A stretch of 64,000 nucleotides of DNA from Pseudomonadota bacterium (GCA_023436885.1 JAEZHI010000025.1:47694-111693), one strand, 5' to 3'. Counted from the stretch's first letter, positions 8,535 through 17,218 are shown. The notes: generated from the sequence alone by a model not told the origin. A program made the numbers and translations.

Positions 8535-9233
8535 GTGAAATCCCTTTATCGCTTCTCCGCCACCGCCTTCGCCGTCATCGCCACGGCCTCGCTGGCCCAT
8601 GCCACCGACAGCCTCAAGGTGACCATCGGCGGGCTCGACGCGAACGGTCGCTTTGCCGACGACGCCGCCTTCTGCTCGCCGGCCAAGAGCGGCCCGATCG
8701 ACGTCAGCCCCGAGGTGAGCTGGTCGGCCGGCCCCGAGGGCACGCGCGCCTACGCGCTCACCATGACCGACCCCGACGTGCCCAAGGACATGAGCCTGAT
8801 CAACAAGCCCGGCGTCACCATCACCGAAGCCACGCCACGCATCACCATCCACCACTGGGCGCTGGCCGACATTCCCGCTTCGGTCACCAGGCTGGACAAA
8901 GGCGCCGAGGGCGACAAGCTCACCCCGCATGGCAAGCCGATCGGCGCGACACCCCATGGCTTGCGCGGCGCCAACGTCTACACCAGCTTCCTGGCCGGTA
9001 ACCCCGACATGGCCGGCACCTATGGCGGATATGACGGTCCCTGCCCGCCTGTCAACGACGAGCGGCCGCACCACTACACCGTTCGCGTCTATGCGCTCGA
9101 CGTCCCGACGCTGGGTCTCTCCGGCGCCTTCGACGGCCCGGCGCTGGAAGCAGCCGTCAAGGGCCATGTACTCGCCAAGGGGGAAGCAGTGGCGACCTAC
9201 GCGCTCAACCCCAAGCTGATAAACGCCAAGTAA
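8535..9233 (+). CDS. secreted YbhB/YbcL-family (PEBP, Raf kinase inhibitor-like) protein
   Basis: A 232-residue protein with a Sec signal peptide (MKSLYRF, hydrophobic core, cleavage after AHA near residue 23). The mature domain shows bacterial PEBP features: SPEVSW, YALTMTDPDVP, the HHWALADIP strand and YDGPCPPVNDERPHHYTVRVYALD, which builds the conserved anion or ligand pocket. The GTG at 8535 is the start, since the ATG at 8530 is stopped after two codons and GAAGGA lies at the right distance from the GTG. Bacterial members bind small ligands or inhibit proteases; the role is unproven. A strong terminator follows. Confidence 0.9.
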   Translation: MKSLYRFSATAFAVIATASLAHATDSLKVTIGGLDANGRFADDAAFCSPAKSGPIDVSPEVSWSAGPEGTRAYALTMTDPDVPKDMSLINKPGVTITEATPRITIHHWALADIPASVTRLDKGAEGDKLTPHGKPIGATPHGLRGANVYTSFLAGNPDMAGTYGGYDGPCPPVNDERPHHYTVRVYALDVPTLGLSGAFDGPALEAAVKGHVLAKGEAVATYALNPKLINAK

Positions 9234-9244
9234 CGTCCCAAGAG

Positions 9245-9277
9245 CCGGCCCGTTGGCAAGAACATCGGGCCGGTTTT
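9245..9277 (+). terminator. Rho-independent terminator of the PEBP gene
   Basis: CCGGCCCG (9245-9252) pairs with CGGGCCGG (9266-9273) across a 13-base loop and is followed by TTTT. It starts 12 bases after the PEBP stop codon and fits the classic form. Confidence 0.8.
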
Positions 9278-9307
9278 CAGTGATCGGCAACGCGCAGAAT
9301 TCTACGT

Positions 9308-9330
9308 AGAGTAAAGCTGACCTTTACTCT
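9308..9330. promoter_or_regulatory. 9-bp inverted repeat upstream of the diguanylate cyclase
   Basis: AGAGTAAAG and CTTTACTCT are perfect complements separated by five bases, 39 bases before the ATG at 9370. There is no T tract, so it is more likely an operator or a leader hairpin than a terminator. Confidence 0.45.
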
Positions 9331-9369
9331 TTGGCGGTTAGGTCGTTGGTAAATCCATACCGGCCCGCC

Positions 9370-10530
9370 ATGACAATAGCGCTCGACCTGCCCACCATCC
9401 TCTTCGTGCTCCAGACGTCCTATATCGCCGGAGCTCTGGCGCTCGCCTATGCGCGCTATCGTTCGGCCGATGCCGCCGGCGCCGAGATGATCGCCGCGGG
9501 CTTCCTCGCGCTGGCCGCCGGCGCCCTGCTGGCCAGCTATGCCGAGGTCGACAAGGCTTACTATGCGGCCCTGAGCCTCGCCAACGTCTCGTTCGGCATT
9601 TTCGCATATGGGCTGTTCCTCGCCGGGGTGCTGGAACTCAGCTGCCGAAAGCGCATCCGTCCGCTCTGGATCCTTCTCCTCCCGCCGCTGCTGACGGTGA
9701 CGGCTGGACTGACGACAGGATTCCACCTCGTCAACTGGCTCCGCGCAGCGATCTTCAATGGCACCTCAGCCATCGCCATGCTGGCGGCGGCCTGGGTGTT
9801 CTACAAGGGCGGCAAGAACGAGCCGCTGCCGGCCCGCCGCATCGCCACGCTGGCCTTCTGCGCCGCCGGCCTCGTCAGCCTTTTCATGACGGCGGAGTTC
9901 ACGGCAGGGGTGTTCTGGACGCCGCTTTCCCTCACCTTCGTCTTCATCCTGTCGCTGAAATTTGCCATTGCGCTGTCGGTCATCATCCTTACCATGGAGC
10001 GCACCATGGCCAAGCTCGACCGCCTCGCCCACACCGACGCACTGACCGGCCTCGATAACCGCCGGTCCTTCTTCGCCAGCGTGCCGCCCACGGTGAACGC
10101 CGGCGACGCCATCGTCGTCTTCGACGCCGACCGCTTCAAGAAGCTCAACGACGAGTGGGGCCATGCGCTGGGCGACGAAGTGCTGAAAGCCATGGCCCGC
10201 GCCATGACTGCCCATACCCGCGATACCGACGTCCTCGCCCGCTACGGCGGCGAGGAGTTCATCCTCTACCTGCCCGCCACCGGCGAAGTGCAGGCACTGG
10301 CCATCGCCGACGCCATGCGCGCCGAAGTCGAGGCCACCATCATTGCCGGCGTCCGCACCACCATCAGCGCCGGCATTGCCGTCTCCTCGCAGGGCGTAAC
10401 CCCGCTCAAGCACCTCATCGCCGAAGCCGACGAAGCGCTCTACGACGCCAAAGCGGCGGGGCGGAATACGTGCCGGGTGAGCCGGCGGGGCGAGAAGGAC
10501 GTGGCAGAGACAGCCGGGACGGCGGCGTGA
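9370..10530 (+). CDS. membrane-bound diguanylate cyclase (GGDEF)
   Basis: A 386-residue protein. Six to seven hydrophobic segments fill residues 5-210, then a C-terminal GGDEF domain begins around LAHTDALTGLDNRR. The active-site motif is GGEEF (about 293-297), competent for making cyclic di-GMP from two GTP. RDTD lies five residues upstream of it as an RxxD inhibitory site, so product feedback is expected. The N-terminal membrane part matches no sensor domain I can name. ATG 9370 is preferred to an in-frame TTG at 9331, which falls at the end of a palindrome. It is the synthetic counterpart of the EAL protein at 4536. Confidence 0.92.
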   Translation: MTIALDLPTILFVLQTSYIAGALALAYARYRSADAAGAEMIAAGFLALAAGALLASYAEVDKAYYAALSLANVSFGIFAYGLFLAGVLELSCRKRIRPLWILLLPPLLTVTAGLTTGFHLVNWLRAAIFNGTSAIAMLAAAWVFYKGGKNEPLPARRIATLAFCAAGLVSLFMTAEFTAGVFWTPLSLTFVFILSLKFAIALSVIILTMERTMAKLDRLAHTDALTGLDNRRSFFASVPPTVNAGDAIVVFDADRFKKLNDEWGHALGDEVLKAMARAMTAHTRDTDVLARYGGEEFILYLPATGEVQALAIADAMRAEVEATIIAGVRTTISAGIAVSSQGVTPLKHLIAEADEALYDAKAAGRNTCRVSRRGEKDVAETAGTAA

Positions 10531-10581
10531 GGGAGCCCTCTCCAGGCATCACGCGAAGACCTCCAAAACAAGTCGCCTCCT

Positions 10582-11763
10582 TCAACGCTCTTCCGCTGTC
10601 AACTCCGCCTGCCGCCGATGCCTCGCGCGCCCGTCCCAGAGGCCGGCGGCCATCATCACCAATGTGGTCAGCCAACCCAGGTCGAGGAGATCGGCGAAGG
10701 GCGCGACCAGCAGCGCGGCGAGCGCCAGCGCCGCCACCAGATGCGAAGGGGGAAGGTTGCCATAGACCACCTTCTTGTAGACGGCGCTGCCCAGGAGATA
10801 GATCGCCGGCCCGCCACAAAGCATCAGCGCGTAGGCCGTCTTCACTTCACCGTGCGGGTGGGCCATCACCAGATCGTTGCCGACGGCCGTTGCAATGATG
10901 CCGCCGACCAGGATGGCGTGGATGTAGTGGAAATAGGCGCCGATGCGACCGGGGTCAGCGGCATGGGTGATCGCCGCCGTGGCATCCTTGCTCGATGTAC
11001 CGAAATAGAGCCACCACATGGCGAGTGTGCCGAGAAAGGTGGCCAACATGGCGCTGAGGATCGCCGGGGTCCATGCCTCGATCTCGGCCAGCGTGGCACC
11101 GGTGGCCAGAAGGGTTTCCCCCAGCGCCACGATGACGAACAACTGGCAGCGCTCCGCAAGATGGCCGCCCTCGATCGTCCAGTCGGCAGTGGTTGAGCGG
11201 CCGAGCCGCGGCAGCGCGAAGCCGATCATCGGCGAGACATACTCGCAGGCGACAGCAACACCCCACAGCACCACACGCACCGTTCCCTCGGCGAAAGCGC
11301 CGGAGATCCAGAACACGGCTGCGATGATCAGCCAGCCGAACATCCGCCGATAGTTGGCCGCGAGCGGATGGCCACTGCCAAGTTCCCAGACGATATAGCC
11401 GGTTCGCCCAACCTGGATCGCCACGTAGGCGAGCGCAAATACCGGGCCGCGTTCGCCGAAGGCGCCGGGGATCGCCGCCGCCATGACGAGACCCGCCAAC
11501 ATCACCGTGAACAGCAGCCCACGGATGCGCGGCGTTTCCGGATCAAACCAGTTGGTGACCCAGCAGGTATACTGCCAGCCGAGCCACACCGCGAACCACA
11601 GGATCAGCGTTTCAATCGCGCCGATCGAATTGAGATCGTGCAAGAGCTCATGGCTGAGCTGGGTGACCGCGAACACGTAGACGAGGTCGAAGACCAGTTC
11701 CTCGTAGGTGACGCGGGCATGGTGGCCATCGCGGCGGCGCAACAGCGGATGTGCGGCAGTCAT
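10582..11763 (-). CDS. low temperature requirement protein A (LtrA) family membrane protein
   Basis: A 393-residue polytopic protein with about ten to twelve membrane segments. The N-terminus HPLLRRRDGHHARVTYEELVFDLVYVFAVTQLSHELL is the LtrA family signature, and the C-terminal third has YFHYIHAILVGGIIATAVGNDLV. The family was named from a Listeria cold-growth mutant; its molecular activity is not established. ATG 11763 is chosen because it begins just before the conserved motif. It overlaps the stop of a 14-codon reading frame with its own SD (see 11760-11804), suggesting translational coupling. The GNAT gene upstream in the same direction is about 100 bases away. Confidence 0.9.
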   Translation of the reverse strand: MTAAHPLLRRRDGHHARVTYEELVFDLVYVFAVTQLSHELLHDLNSIGAIETLILWFAVWLGWQYTCWVTNWFDPETPRIRGLLFTVMLAGLVMAAAIPGAFGERGPVFALAYVAIQVGRTGYIVWELGSGHPLAANYRRMFGWLIIAAVFWISGAFAEGTVRVVLWGVAVACEYVSPMIGFALPRLGRSTTADWTIEGGHLAERCQLFVIVALGETLLATGATLAEIEAWTPAILSAMLATFLGTLAMWWLYFGTSSKDATAAITHAADPGRIGAYFHYIHAILVGGIIATAVGNDLVMAHPHGEVKTAYALMLCGGPAIYLLGSAVYKKVVYGNLPPSHLVAALALAALLVAPFADLLDLGWLTTLVMMAAGLWDGRARHRRQAELTAEER

Positions 11764-11804
11764 GCGCCCCACCGCGAGAAACCCTGGTCGTCGATTGCCT
11801 GCAT
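11760..11804 (-). other. possible 14-residue leader reading frame overlapping the ltrA-type start
   Basis: A short frame (MQAIDDQGFSRWGA) begins at 11804 behind AGGGGAT and stops in an ATGA overlap with the LtrA start at 11763. A ribosome finishing it could reinitiate on the LtrA-family gene. It may be chance, and no amino-acid run suggests attenuation. Confidence 0.3.
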
Positions 11805-11860
11805 GGCCTATCCCCTTTCGCCGACAATCTATCGGTGTATTCACGGATGCGCCAGCGTGC

Positions 11861-12310
11861 TCACCCCGCGAGAGACTTCTCGAAATAGACGCGGTGGAAA
11901 CCGTCTTCGGTGCGCCGGTCCACCTCGACATAGCCGAGGCGGGGATAGATCGCGAGATTGTCGGTCATCTTCTCGTTGGTGTAGAGGCGCACGGCGCAGA
12001 AGCCTTGCCGGCGCGCCGCCGCCTCGCAAAAGCCGATCAGCGCCTTGCCGATGCCACGCCCGGCGACGGATGGCAGCACGGCGACGTTTTCCAGAAGGAC
12101 ATGCCCGCCCTCTGGCCGGAAAACGATGAAGCCCAGGAAATCGCCCTGCTCGTCCCGCGCCACGTAGGCTTCGCCGGCCGCGATCGCCTGGGCATAATCG
12201 GCCAGCATCGGCGCCGGCTTGCGTCCGATCGCGGCAACGTAGTGGCCATAGGCCTCGCTGGCGCAACGCCTGATATCGGCCTCATCGTCCGCCACTGCCA
12301 GCTGGATCAT
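11861..12310 (-). CDS. GNAT-family N-acetyltransferase
   Basis: A 149-residue single-domain acetyltransferase. Motif A, VLLENVAVLPSVAGRGIGKALIGF (pyrophosphate loop R-G-I-G-K-A), binds acetyl-CoA. The following AVRLYTNEKMTDNLAIYPRLGYVEV is the motif-B strand and helix with the usual Tyr near the C-terminus. The acceptor could be a small amine or a protein N-terminus and cannot be told. The start follows GGGAGGA. It sits between the LtrA-type gene and the SnoaL-like gene, all on the minus strand. Confidence 0.9.
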   Translation of the reverse strand: MIQLAVADDEADIRRCASEAYGHYVAAIGRKPAPMLADYAQAIAAGEAYVARDEQGDFLGFIVFRPEGGHVLLENVAVLPSVAGRGIGKALIGFCEAAARRQGFCAVRLYTNEKMTDNLAIYPRLGYVEVDRRTEDGFHRVYFEKSLAG

Positions 12311-12362
12311 GCCATCCTCCCAAGCCCCTTCTCCGGCAATCTAGTGGCGTGCCCGCGTCCCC

Positions 12363-12740
12363 TCAATGCGTCGGGTCCGGCAGCCCATCGAAGAACATGT
12401 AGATGGCGGCGATCTTGCCGTCCCTGGCCACCACCACGTCCGTGCCGGCATAGGCTGGCGCTTCGCCGGGTGTGCCGGAGATCCATTTGGCGCGGGCGAT
12501 ATCGCCGGGCAGCACCTCGACGGGGGCGATGATCTCGTAGCGGAAGCTAGGGTGGGTGGCGCGGATGACGCCAGCGATGCGGACGATCTCGGCGGGGCCG
12601 CGATAGATGCCGTGCGGTTCGACGAATATGGCGTCGTCGGCGTAGATCTCGGCCGCCGTCGCCCGGCGAAGGGCTTCGTCGCCCTCGCCGAATATGCCGT
12701 GAAGATTGCGCTCGATCAGCGTTGCGATGTCCTGGGTCAT
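12363..12740 (-). CDS. SnoaL-like / NTF2-fold protein
   Basis: A 125-residue protein of the NTF2-like cone fold: an N-terminal helix (IATLIERNLHGIFGEGD), AAEIYADDAIFVEPHGIYRGPAEIVRIAGVIRATHPSFRYEI and a closing VVARDGKIAAIYMFFDGLPD strand. The family includes small isomerases, cyclases and binding proteins, and no catalytic residue can be assigned with certainty. The start follows AAGGAG. It is transcribed divergently from the LysR regulator at 12889. A degenerate copy of the putative LysR operator lies in the shared region, so it is a likely target of that regulator. Confidence 0.8.
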   Translation of the reverse strand: MTQDIATLIERNLHGIFGEGDEALRRATAAEIYADDAIFVEPHGIYRGPAEIVRIAGVIRATHPSFRYEIIAPVEVLPGDIARAKWISGTPGEAPAYAGTDVVVARDGKIAAIYMFFDGLPDPTH

Positions 12741-12835
12741 GATGGCTCTCCTTCAATGGGGTCACCCTCGCTGGGTGGCCATGACAGAAGGCTAGCGCCG
12801 CCGTGCCTCGGGCAGAAGCCCGTGGCGGTGGACAG

Positions 12836-12857
12836 ATTATTCAGGCTCGTGGATGAT
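12836..12857. promoter_or_regulatory. putative LysR operator, degenerate copy
   Basis: ATTATTCA and TGGATGAT sit around a six-base spacer, the same arrangement as the perfect palindrome at 13805-13826 (ATTATCCA/TGGATAAT, six-base spacer). It lies 31 bases before the LysR start and 95 bases before the divergent SnoaL-like start, the expected place for an autoregulatory LysR site. Confidence 0.5.
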
Positions 12858-12888
12858 GGGGCGTTGTCCGTTCCGAGAGCTGCCGCCC

Positions 12889-13803
12889 ATGGATCACATT
12901 CTAGCCCTGCGCGCCTTCGTCCGCATTGCCGAGGCCGGCTCGTTCGCCAAGGCGGCGGACTCCATGAACCTGCCGCGCTCGTCGGTCAGCAAGCTGCTGC
13001 AGGACCTCGAGGCGCATCTCGGCGTCAAGCTGGTGGAGCGCACCACCCGCGCCGTGACCGTCACTCACGAGGGCGCCGCCTATCGCGAGCGGGCAGTGCG
13101 GGTGCTGGCCGAGATCGACGAGATGGACAGCACGGTGGCTGGCGGGCGCACCGCGCCGAAGGGCCGCCTCAGGGTGGACGTCGGCTCCAGCCTCGCCAAT
13201 GTGCTGGTGATCCCGGCGCTGCCGTCCTTTCACGCCACCTATCCCGAGATCGACCTGCAGCTCGGCATCACCGACCGGGTGGTCGACCTGATCGGCGAGG
13301 GTGTCGATTGCGTTCTCCGCGTAGGCGGGCTGCCGGACAACAATTCGCTGATTGCCCGCAAGCTCTGCGAGCTTGATCGCGTCACCTGCGCCGCGCCGGC
13401 CTACCTTGAGGGGCGGGAACTGCCACGCGTGCCGGCCGACCTCGAGCGCGGCCACCGCATCATCGCCTACTTCTCCGCCGAAACCGGCCGCACCCAGCCG
13501 CTGCGCTATATTGAGAACGGCGAGCCGATCGAGATCCAGCCCACAGCGGGCCTGTCGGTCAACGAGAGCACCGCCCACATCACCGCTCTGCTCACCGGCC
13601 TCGGCATCGGCCAGACCTTCGGCTTCATGATGCGCCAGCACCCGGAGGCGTTGGTCGAGCTGCTGCCCGAGTTCAAGCCGCAAAAACGCACGCTCAACCT
13701 GGTCTATCCGGCCAGCCGCTTCCCCAGCCAGAAGCTCCGCGCCTTCTCCGACTGGATCGCCGGCATCTGCGCCGCCCACGGGCGGCAGGCAGCCCGCGAT
13801 TAG
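12889..13803 (+). CDS. LysR-family transcriptional regulator
   Basis: A 304-residue LTTR. The N-terminal winged HTH (ALRAFVRIAEAGSFAKAADSMNLPRSSVSKLLQDLEAHLG, about 5-60) is followed by a linker helix and a type 2 periplasmic-binding-like effector domain (about 90-295). ATG 12889 starts directly at the HTH; the ATG at 12853 would add an unconserved tail. It is divergent from the SnoaL-like gene and followed by an SDR, with matching operator-like palindromes at 12836 and 13805. The simplest reading is that it controls both neighbours and itself. The effector is unknown, perhaps the SDR substrate. Confidence 0.93.
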   Translation: MDHILALRAFVRIAEAGSFAKAADSMNLPRSSVSKLLQDLEAHLGVKLVERTTRAVTVTHEGAAYRERAVRVLAEIDEMDSTVAGGRTAPKGRLRVDVGSSLANVLVIPALPSFHATYPEIDLQLGITDRVVDLIGEGVDCVLRVGGLPDNNSLIARKLCELDRVTCAAPAYLEGRELPRVPADLERGHRIIAYFSAETGRTQPLRYIENGEPIEIQPTAGLSVNESTAHITALLTGLGIGQTFGFMMRQHPEALVELLPEFKPQKRTLNLVYPASRFPSQKLRAFSDWIAGICAAHGRQAARD

Positions 13804-13828
13804 CATTATCCACGCAGATGGATAATGC
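13803..13828. promoter_or_regulatory. perfect palindrome, probable LysR operator before the SDR
   Basis: GCATTATCCA and TGGATAATGC are exact complements around a six-base spacer, starting at the last base of the lysR-type stop codon. It is AT-rich with no T tract, so an operator is more likely than a terminator. A degenerate copy precedes the LysR gene itself. Confidence 0.6.
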
Positions 13829-13998
13829 TTCCACCGGCACGGGCTTCTCGCGCCGCGTCTGACCGCCTAGCTTCCGGTCATCGAACACGGCGCCGCAGCG
13901 GCCAGATGGCCAAGCCCCACGCCGGCAACCTCGAAATTGGAACCTGACAAACGGCCGGCGCTCGGGCTGAACCCTCGCGCTCGCCCATGGAGATCGTC

Positions 13999-14754
13999 AT
14001 GAGCAACAGACTTCAAGGCAAGATCGCCCTCGTCACCGGCGGCACCAGCGGCATCGGCCTCGCCACCGCCAAGCTTTTCGCCGCCGAGGGCGCCCACGTT
14101 TACATCACCGGCCGCCGCCAGTCGGCGCTCGACGCGGCCGTCAGGGAGATCGGCGGCAACGCCACCGGCATTCAGGCCGACTCCAGCCGCAACGCCGACC
14201 TTGATCGCCTCTATGCCGAGATCGAAAAGGCGCACGGCCGCCTCGACGTGCTGTTCGCCAATGCCGGCGGTGGCAGCATGCTGCCGCTCGGCCAGATCAC
14301 CGAAGAGCAGGTGGACGACACCTTCGGCCGCAACGTCAAGGCGGTGATCTTCACCGTACAGAAGGCGCTGCCGCTCCTCAAAGCCGGATCGTCGGTGATC
14401 CTCACCGGCTCCACCGCCGGCAGCCAGGGCACGGCGGCCTTCTCGGTCTACTCGGCCTCCAAGGCAGCGGTGCGCAACCTCGCCCGCTCCTGGGCGCTCG
14501 ACCTCAAGGGCAGCGGCATCCGCGTCAACGTCGTCGCCCCCGGCCCGACACACACCACCGGCCTCGTCGAGCTGGCCGGCGACGACAAGGCGCAGCAGCA
14601 GGGCCTCCTCGATTTCCTCGCCTCCACCGTGCCACTCGGCCGCGTCGGCGAGGCGGAAGAGATCGCCAAGGCCGTGCTGTTCCTCGCCAGCGATGAGTCC
14701 AGCTTCGTCAACGGCGCCGAGCTGTTCGCAGACGGTGGCTCGGCACAGGTGTGA
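13999..14754 (+). CDS. short-chain dehydrogenase/reductase (classical SDR)
   Basis: A 251-residue classical SDR. It has the cofactor motif TGGTSGIG (about 13-20), NAGG, the catalytic Ser in ILTGSTAGSQG and Tyr-Ser-Ala-Ser-Lys (YxxxK). The C-terminal ELFADGGSAQV ends at the usual place. Arg in TGRRQ after the second strand suggests NADPH. ATG 13999 is selected because GGAG lies six bases upstream; ATG 13987 is less well placed. It is probably activated or repressed by the LysR protein upstream through the palindrome at 13803. Substrate unknown. Confidence 0.93.
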   Translation: MSNRLQGKIALVTGGTSGIGLATAKLFAAEGAHVYITGRRQSALDAAVREIGGNATGIQADSSRNADLDRLYAEIEKAHGRLDVLFANAGGGSMLPLGQITEEQVDDTFGRNVKAVIFTVQKALPLLKAGSSVILTGSTAGSQGTAAFSVYSASKAAVRNLARSWALDLKGSGIRVNVVAPGPTHTTGLVELAGDDKAQQQGLLDFLASTVPLGRVGEAEEIAKAVLFLASDESSFVNGAELFADGGSAQV

Positions 14755-14760
14755 CGAGAC

Positions 14761-14790
14761 GGCGCGGCGCATCAACCGATGCACCGCGCC
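14761..14790. terminator. hairpin between convergent SDR and monooxygenase genes
   Basis: GGCGCGGCGCAT and ATGCACCGCGCC pair with a single G-T position across a six-base loop. It lies in the 51-base gap between two convergent stop codons. There is no strong T run on either side, so a bidirectional structural terminator is inferred. Confidence 0.55.
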
Positions 14791-14805
14791 GCCATCCTGT
14801 CAGCC

Positions 14806-16014
14806 TCACTCCATCAGCGGATTCTGCCCCATCCGCTGTTCGCCGATGCGGGCAGCGTCGCGCACCACGGCAAAGCCGTAGTCGAGCATCTGCCGCTCGA
14901 ACCCAGCGAGCGCATCGCCGAGCGCCATCCGGCCTTCGGCAACCTCACGCAGCGCCCGCCCCAGCAGGGCGCCGTCACGCATCGCCACGTTGGCGCCGCG
15001 TCCCAGGGTCGGCGTCATCGCGTGGATGGCGTCGCCGATCAGTGTGACGTGGTCGGGGCGATCGAGCGCCACGGGCACGCTGGTGAACATGTCGACGGCG
15101 AAGAAGGCCGAGGGATCTCCGGCACCGACGACCGATCGCGCCGCCGCCGGCCATTCGCTCAAAACCTCAAGGGCGATCTCCTGCAACCGGGGGCCCGGGG
15201 CTTCGCGCATCCCGGCGGGAAAATGGCCGTGCCGTCCTCCGACGATGCAGACGACATAATCATCCTCCGCCCGCATGGCGATGCTGGGGATGATCCGGGC
15301 CGCCGCCTTGGCCGGCGGTGTCGGAAAGCGCACCGAGCCGAGACCAAGGAAGACTTTCCGCGCGTCGGCGGCGATGGTGAAGATGTCTTCCAGCGTCTCC
15401 ACGGGGACCAGCCCCTTGGCCGTCGTGAGCGGGATCCGGCCGTAGATGGCGGTAACGCCCGCATCCAGCGTGTCCGCGTGGGGCGCGCGCTGACGGCGCA
15501 CGGCAGATCGGATGCCATCGGCACCGACGAGCACTTGGCCCTGCGCCACCGTGCCATCGTCGAAGTGGGCGATCACGCCGCTGTCGCCCACCTCGTAGCG
15601 CTCGAAGCGCTTGCCATAGCGGATGTCGAGATCGGCGAGCAGGATTTGGCGCAGCGTGGCGCGATCGACGTTGGCATGGGTGTTTCTGGTGGCGCTCGAC
15701 GGCCAGACATCCGGTCCAAGGTCGTCGTGGGTCGGCAGCCGCTTGACCACCGAAAGGTCGGTGGCAAGCAGCGTCGTGAAGGGCAGCGTGGTCTGCGCGG
15801 TCGCCTCAAACAAGGCGAAGAGCACCGGTGACAGCACCTCGGCCAGCGCGCCAAGCGCATCGCCGTCGAGATGCAGCCGATAGCCCTGGGGCCGGGCAAA
15901 GGGTTCGCTGTCCCGCTCGTAGACCGAAAAAGGAATGCCGGCGCGGCGCAGCGATTGGGCAAGACAGAGGCCACCGAGACCGGCGCCGATGATGAGAACC
16001 TGGGATTTGGTCAT
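14806..16014 (-). CDS. FAD-dependent monooxygenase (class A, UbiH/TetX-like)
   Basis: A 402-residue flavoprotein. GAGLGG near residue 9 binds the FAD ADP part and is followed by the acidic end of the second strand (VYERDSEP). LVGADGIRSAVR is the DG motif. LIGDAIHAMTPTLGRGANVAMRDG is the GD motif contacting flavin ribityl. The set defines class A aromatic-hydroxylase-fold monooxygenases, which use NAD(P)H and O2 on aromatic or polyketide substrates and include tetracycline-inactivating TetX. The substrate cannot be told. ATG 16014 follows AGGGA; the frame extends upstream without support. It is convergent with the SDR at 13999. Confidence 0.92.
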   Translation of the reverse strand: MTKSQVLIIGAGLGGLCLAQSLRRAGIPFSVYERDSEPFARPQGYRLHLDGDALGALAEVLSPVLFALFEATAQTTLPFTTLLATDLSVVKRLPTHDDLGPDVWPSSATRNTHANVDRATLRQILLADLDIRYGKRFERYEVGDSGVIAHFDDGTVAQGQVLVGADGIRSAVRRQRAPHADTLDAGVTAIYGRIPLTTAKGLVPVETLEDIFTIAADARKVFLGLGSVRFPTPPAKAAARIIPSIAMRAEDDYVVCIVGGRHGHFPAGMREAPGPRLQEIALEVLSEWPAAARSVVGAGDPSAFFAVDMFTSVPVALDRPDHVTLIGDAIHAMTPTLGRGANVAMRDGALLGRALREVAEGRMALGDALAGFERQMLDYGFAVVRDAARIGEQRMGQNPLME

Positions 16015-16394
16015 GCGTCGTCCCTTGCAAACGAGGTTGAGCAAGAGACGCACCGGTGACCTGCCCCAAGGGGCCGGCGCTTGCACGAACGCCAGAGGCG
16101 TCACCCGGACTACCTACCGGGCAGTGACTTTTGCGCGTCACATCCGTTGTAGCCGCTCCTTCCCCGGCCGGCAAGCCAAGGCCTGCCTATGACGCACCCA
16201 GCGCGCGTCATCCACGCGCAACGAGGACTTCCGGCAGAATGAAGCGATTGCCCGATATCAAACTCTCCCATACCGACAACCGAGCTTCCTCAACGATACG
16301 GAGCAGTTTGCCGATAGTGGCTCGGCGCGGGCTCAAGGATGAGCGAGCGATGCCTGATAAGCGCCGCTCGGCGCACCGCCGATATAGCACTCCC

Positions 16395-17120
16395 CTACGC
16401 CGACGGAGCACTGACCAGCGGCCCGTTCGACAACCGGCTCTCCCAGTTCTCCACCTTGCCGCTGGCCACACGCTTGGCGAACAGCGATCGGAATCCCGGC
16501 GAGAGGTGCGGCAGTTCGCTCAACACCCTGGCCATCTCGAAATCATCGACCTGGTGATAAAGGTACTGCTGCAGCCGGGCGACCGGCCATTCGGGCAGCG
16601 GTCGCTCCACCACGGCAATGGTGTCGCCCGCTGCCACCTCGCCGGGTTCCAGTACGCGGTAGAACCAGCCGGTGCGACCACTCTCCTGCGAGCGGCGCGA
16701 AATGCCGAGGTCGCCGAAGCGGTGGTTCAGCTTGAAGCAGGGCTGGCGCGATTCCGACACCTGCAGCAGGGCGCTGCCGACACGCACAATGTCGCCGACA
16801 CAGACGGTCGCCTCCGATAGGCCCGCCGCCACGAAATTCTCGCCGAAGCCGCCCGGCTGAAAGCCCTGGGCGATATCGGGAAACTCCGCCTGCCACGTCG
16901 CGTAATGGCCGCTGTCATACTGCAGCACCGCCTTCTCCGGCCCGCCATGGAAGCGCTCGGCGTGCTGGTCGCCGACGGGACCGGTGAGTTCGATGCGAAC
17001 CGGCGCATCGAGCGGGCGCTTGCCGATCGCCGAACGAATGCCGCTCTGCCCGATCTCGGCCACGCTACCGACGCGGATTTCGGAGAGAACGGTGGTGGGC
17101 AGATCGGATGACTGGGCCAT
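16395..17120 (-). CDS. MOSC-domain protein (YiiM-like)
   Basis: A 241-residue protein with the MOSC beta-barrel (about 30-165): GDQHAERFHGGPEKAVLQYD, GFGENFVAAGLSE and the conserved cysteine in SESRQPCFKLNHRFGD. A C-terminal three-helix region (FEMARVLSELPHLSPGFRSLFAKRV) matches the YiiM extension. MOSC proteins bind a sulfurated molybdenum cofactor through that Cys; YiiM reduces N-hydroxylated compounds such as 6-hydroxylaminopurine. The start follows GAGGA. It is monocistronic, with a REPIN-like repeat upstream separating it from the SDR. Confidence 0.92.
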   Translation of the reverse strand: MAQSSDLPTTVLSEIRVGSVAEIGQSGIRSAIGKRPLDAPVRIELTGPVGDQHAERFHGGPEKAVLQYDSGHYATWQAEFPDIAQGFQPGGFGENFVAAGLSEATVCVGDIVRVGSALLQVSESRQPCFKLNHRFGDLGISRRSQESGRTGWFYRVLEPGEVAAGDTIAVVERPLPEWPVARLQQYLYHQVDDFEMARVLSELPHLSPGFRSLFAKRVASGKVENWESRLSNGPLVSAPSA

Positions 17121-17218
17121 GTGAATCCTCGGAGATGAGGCTGCCAGCTTAGCCTACCCGCGCGGGCCTGTCCCATGTAGGTGCAACACGCCTTATATAA
17201 ACCGCTCGCTTTACTCGT

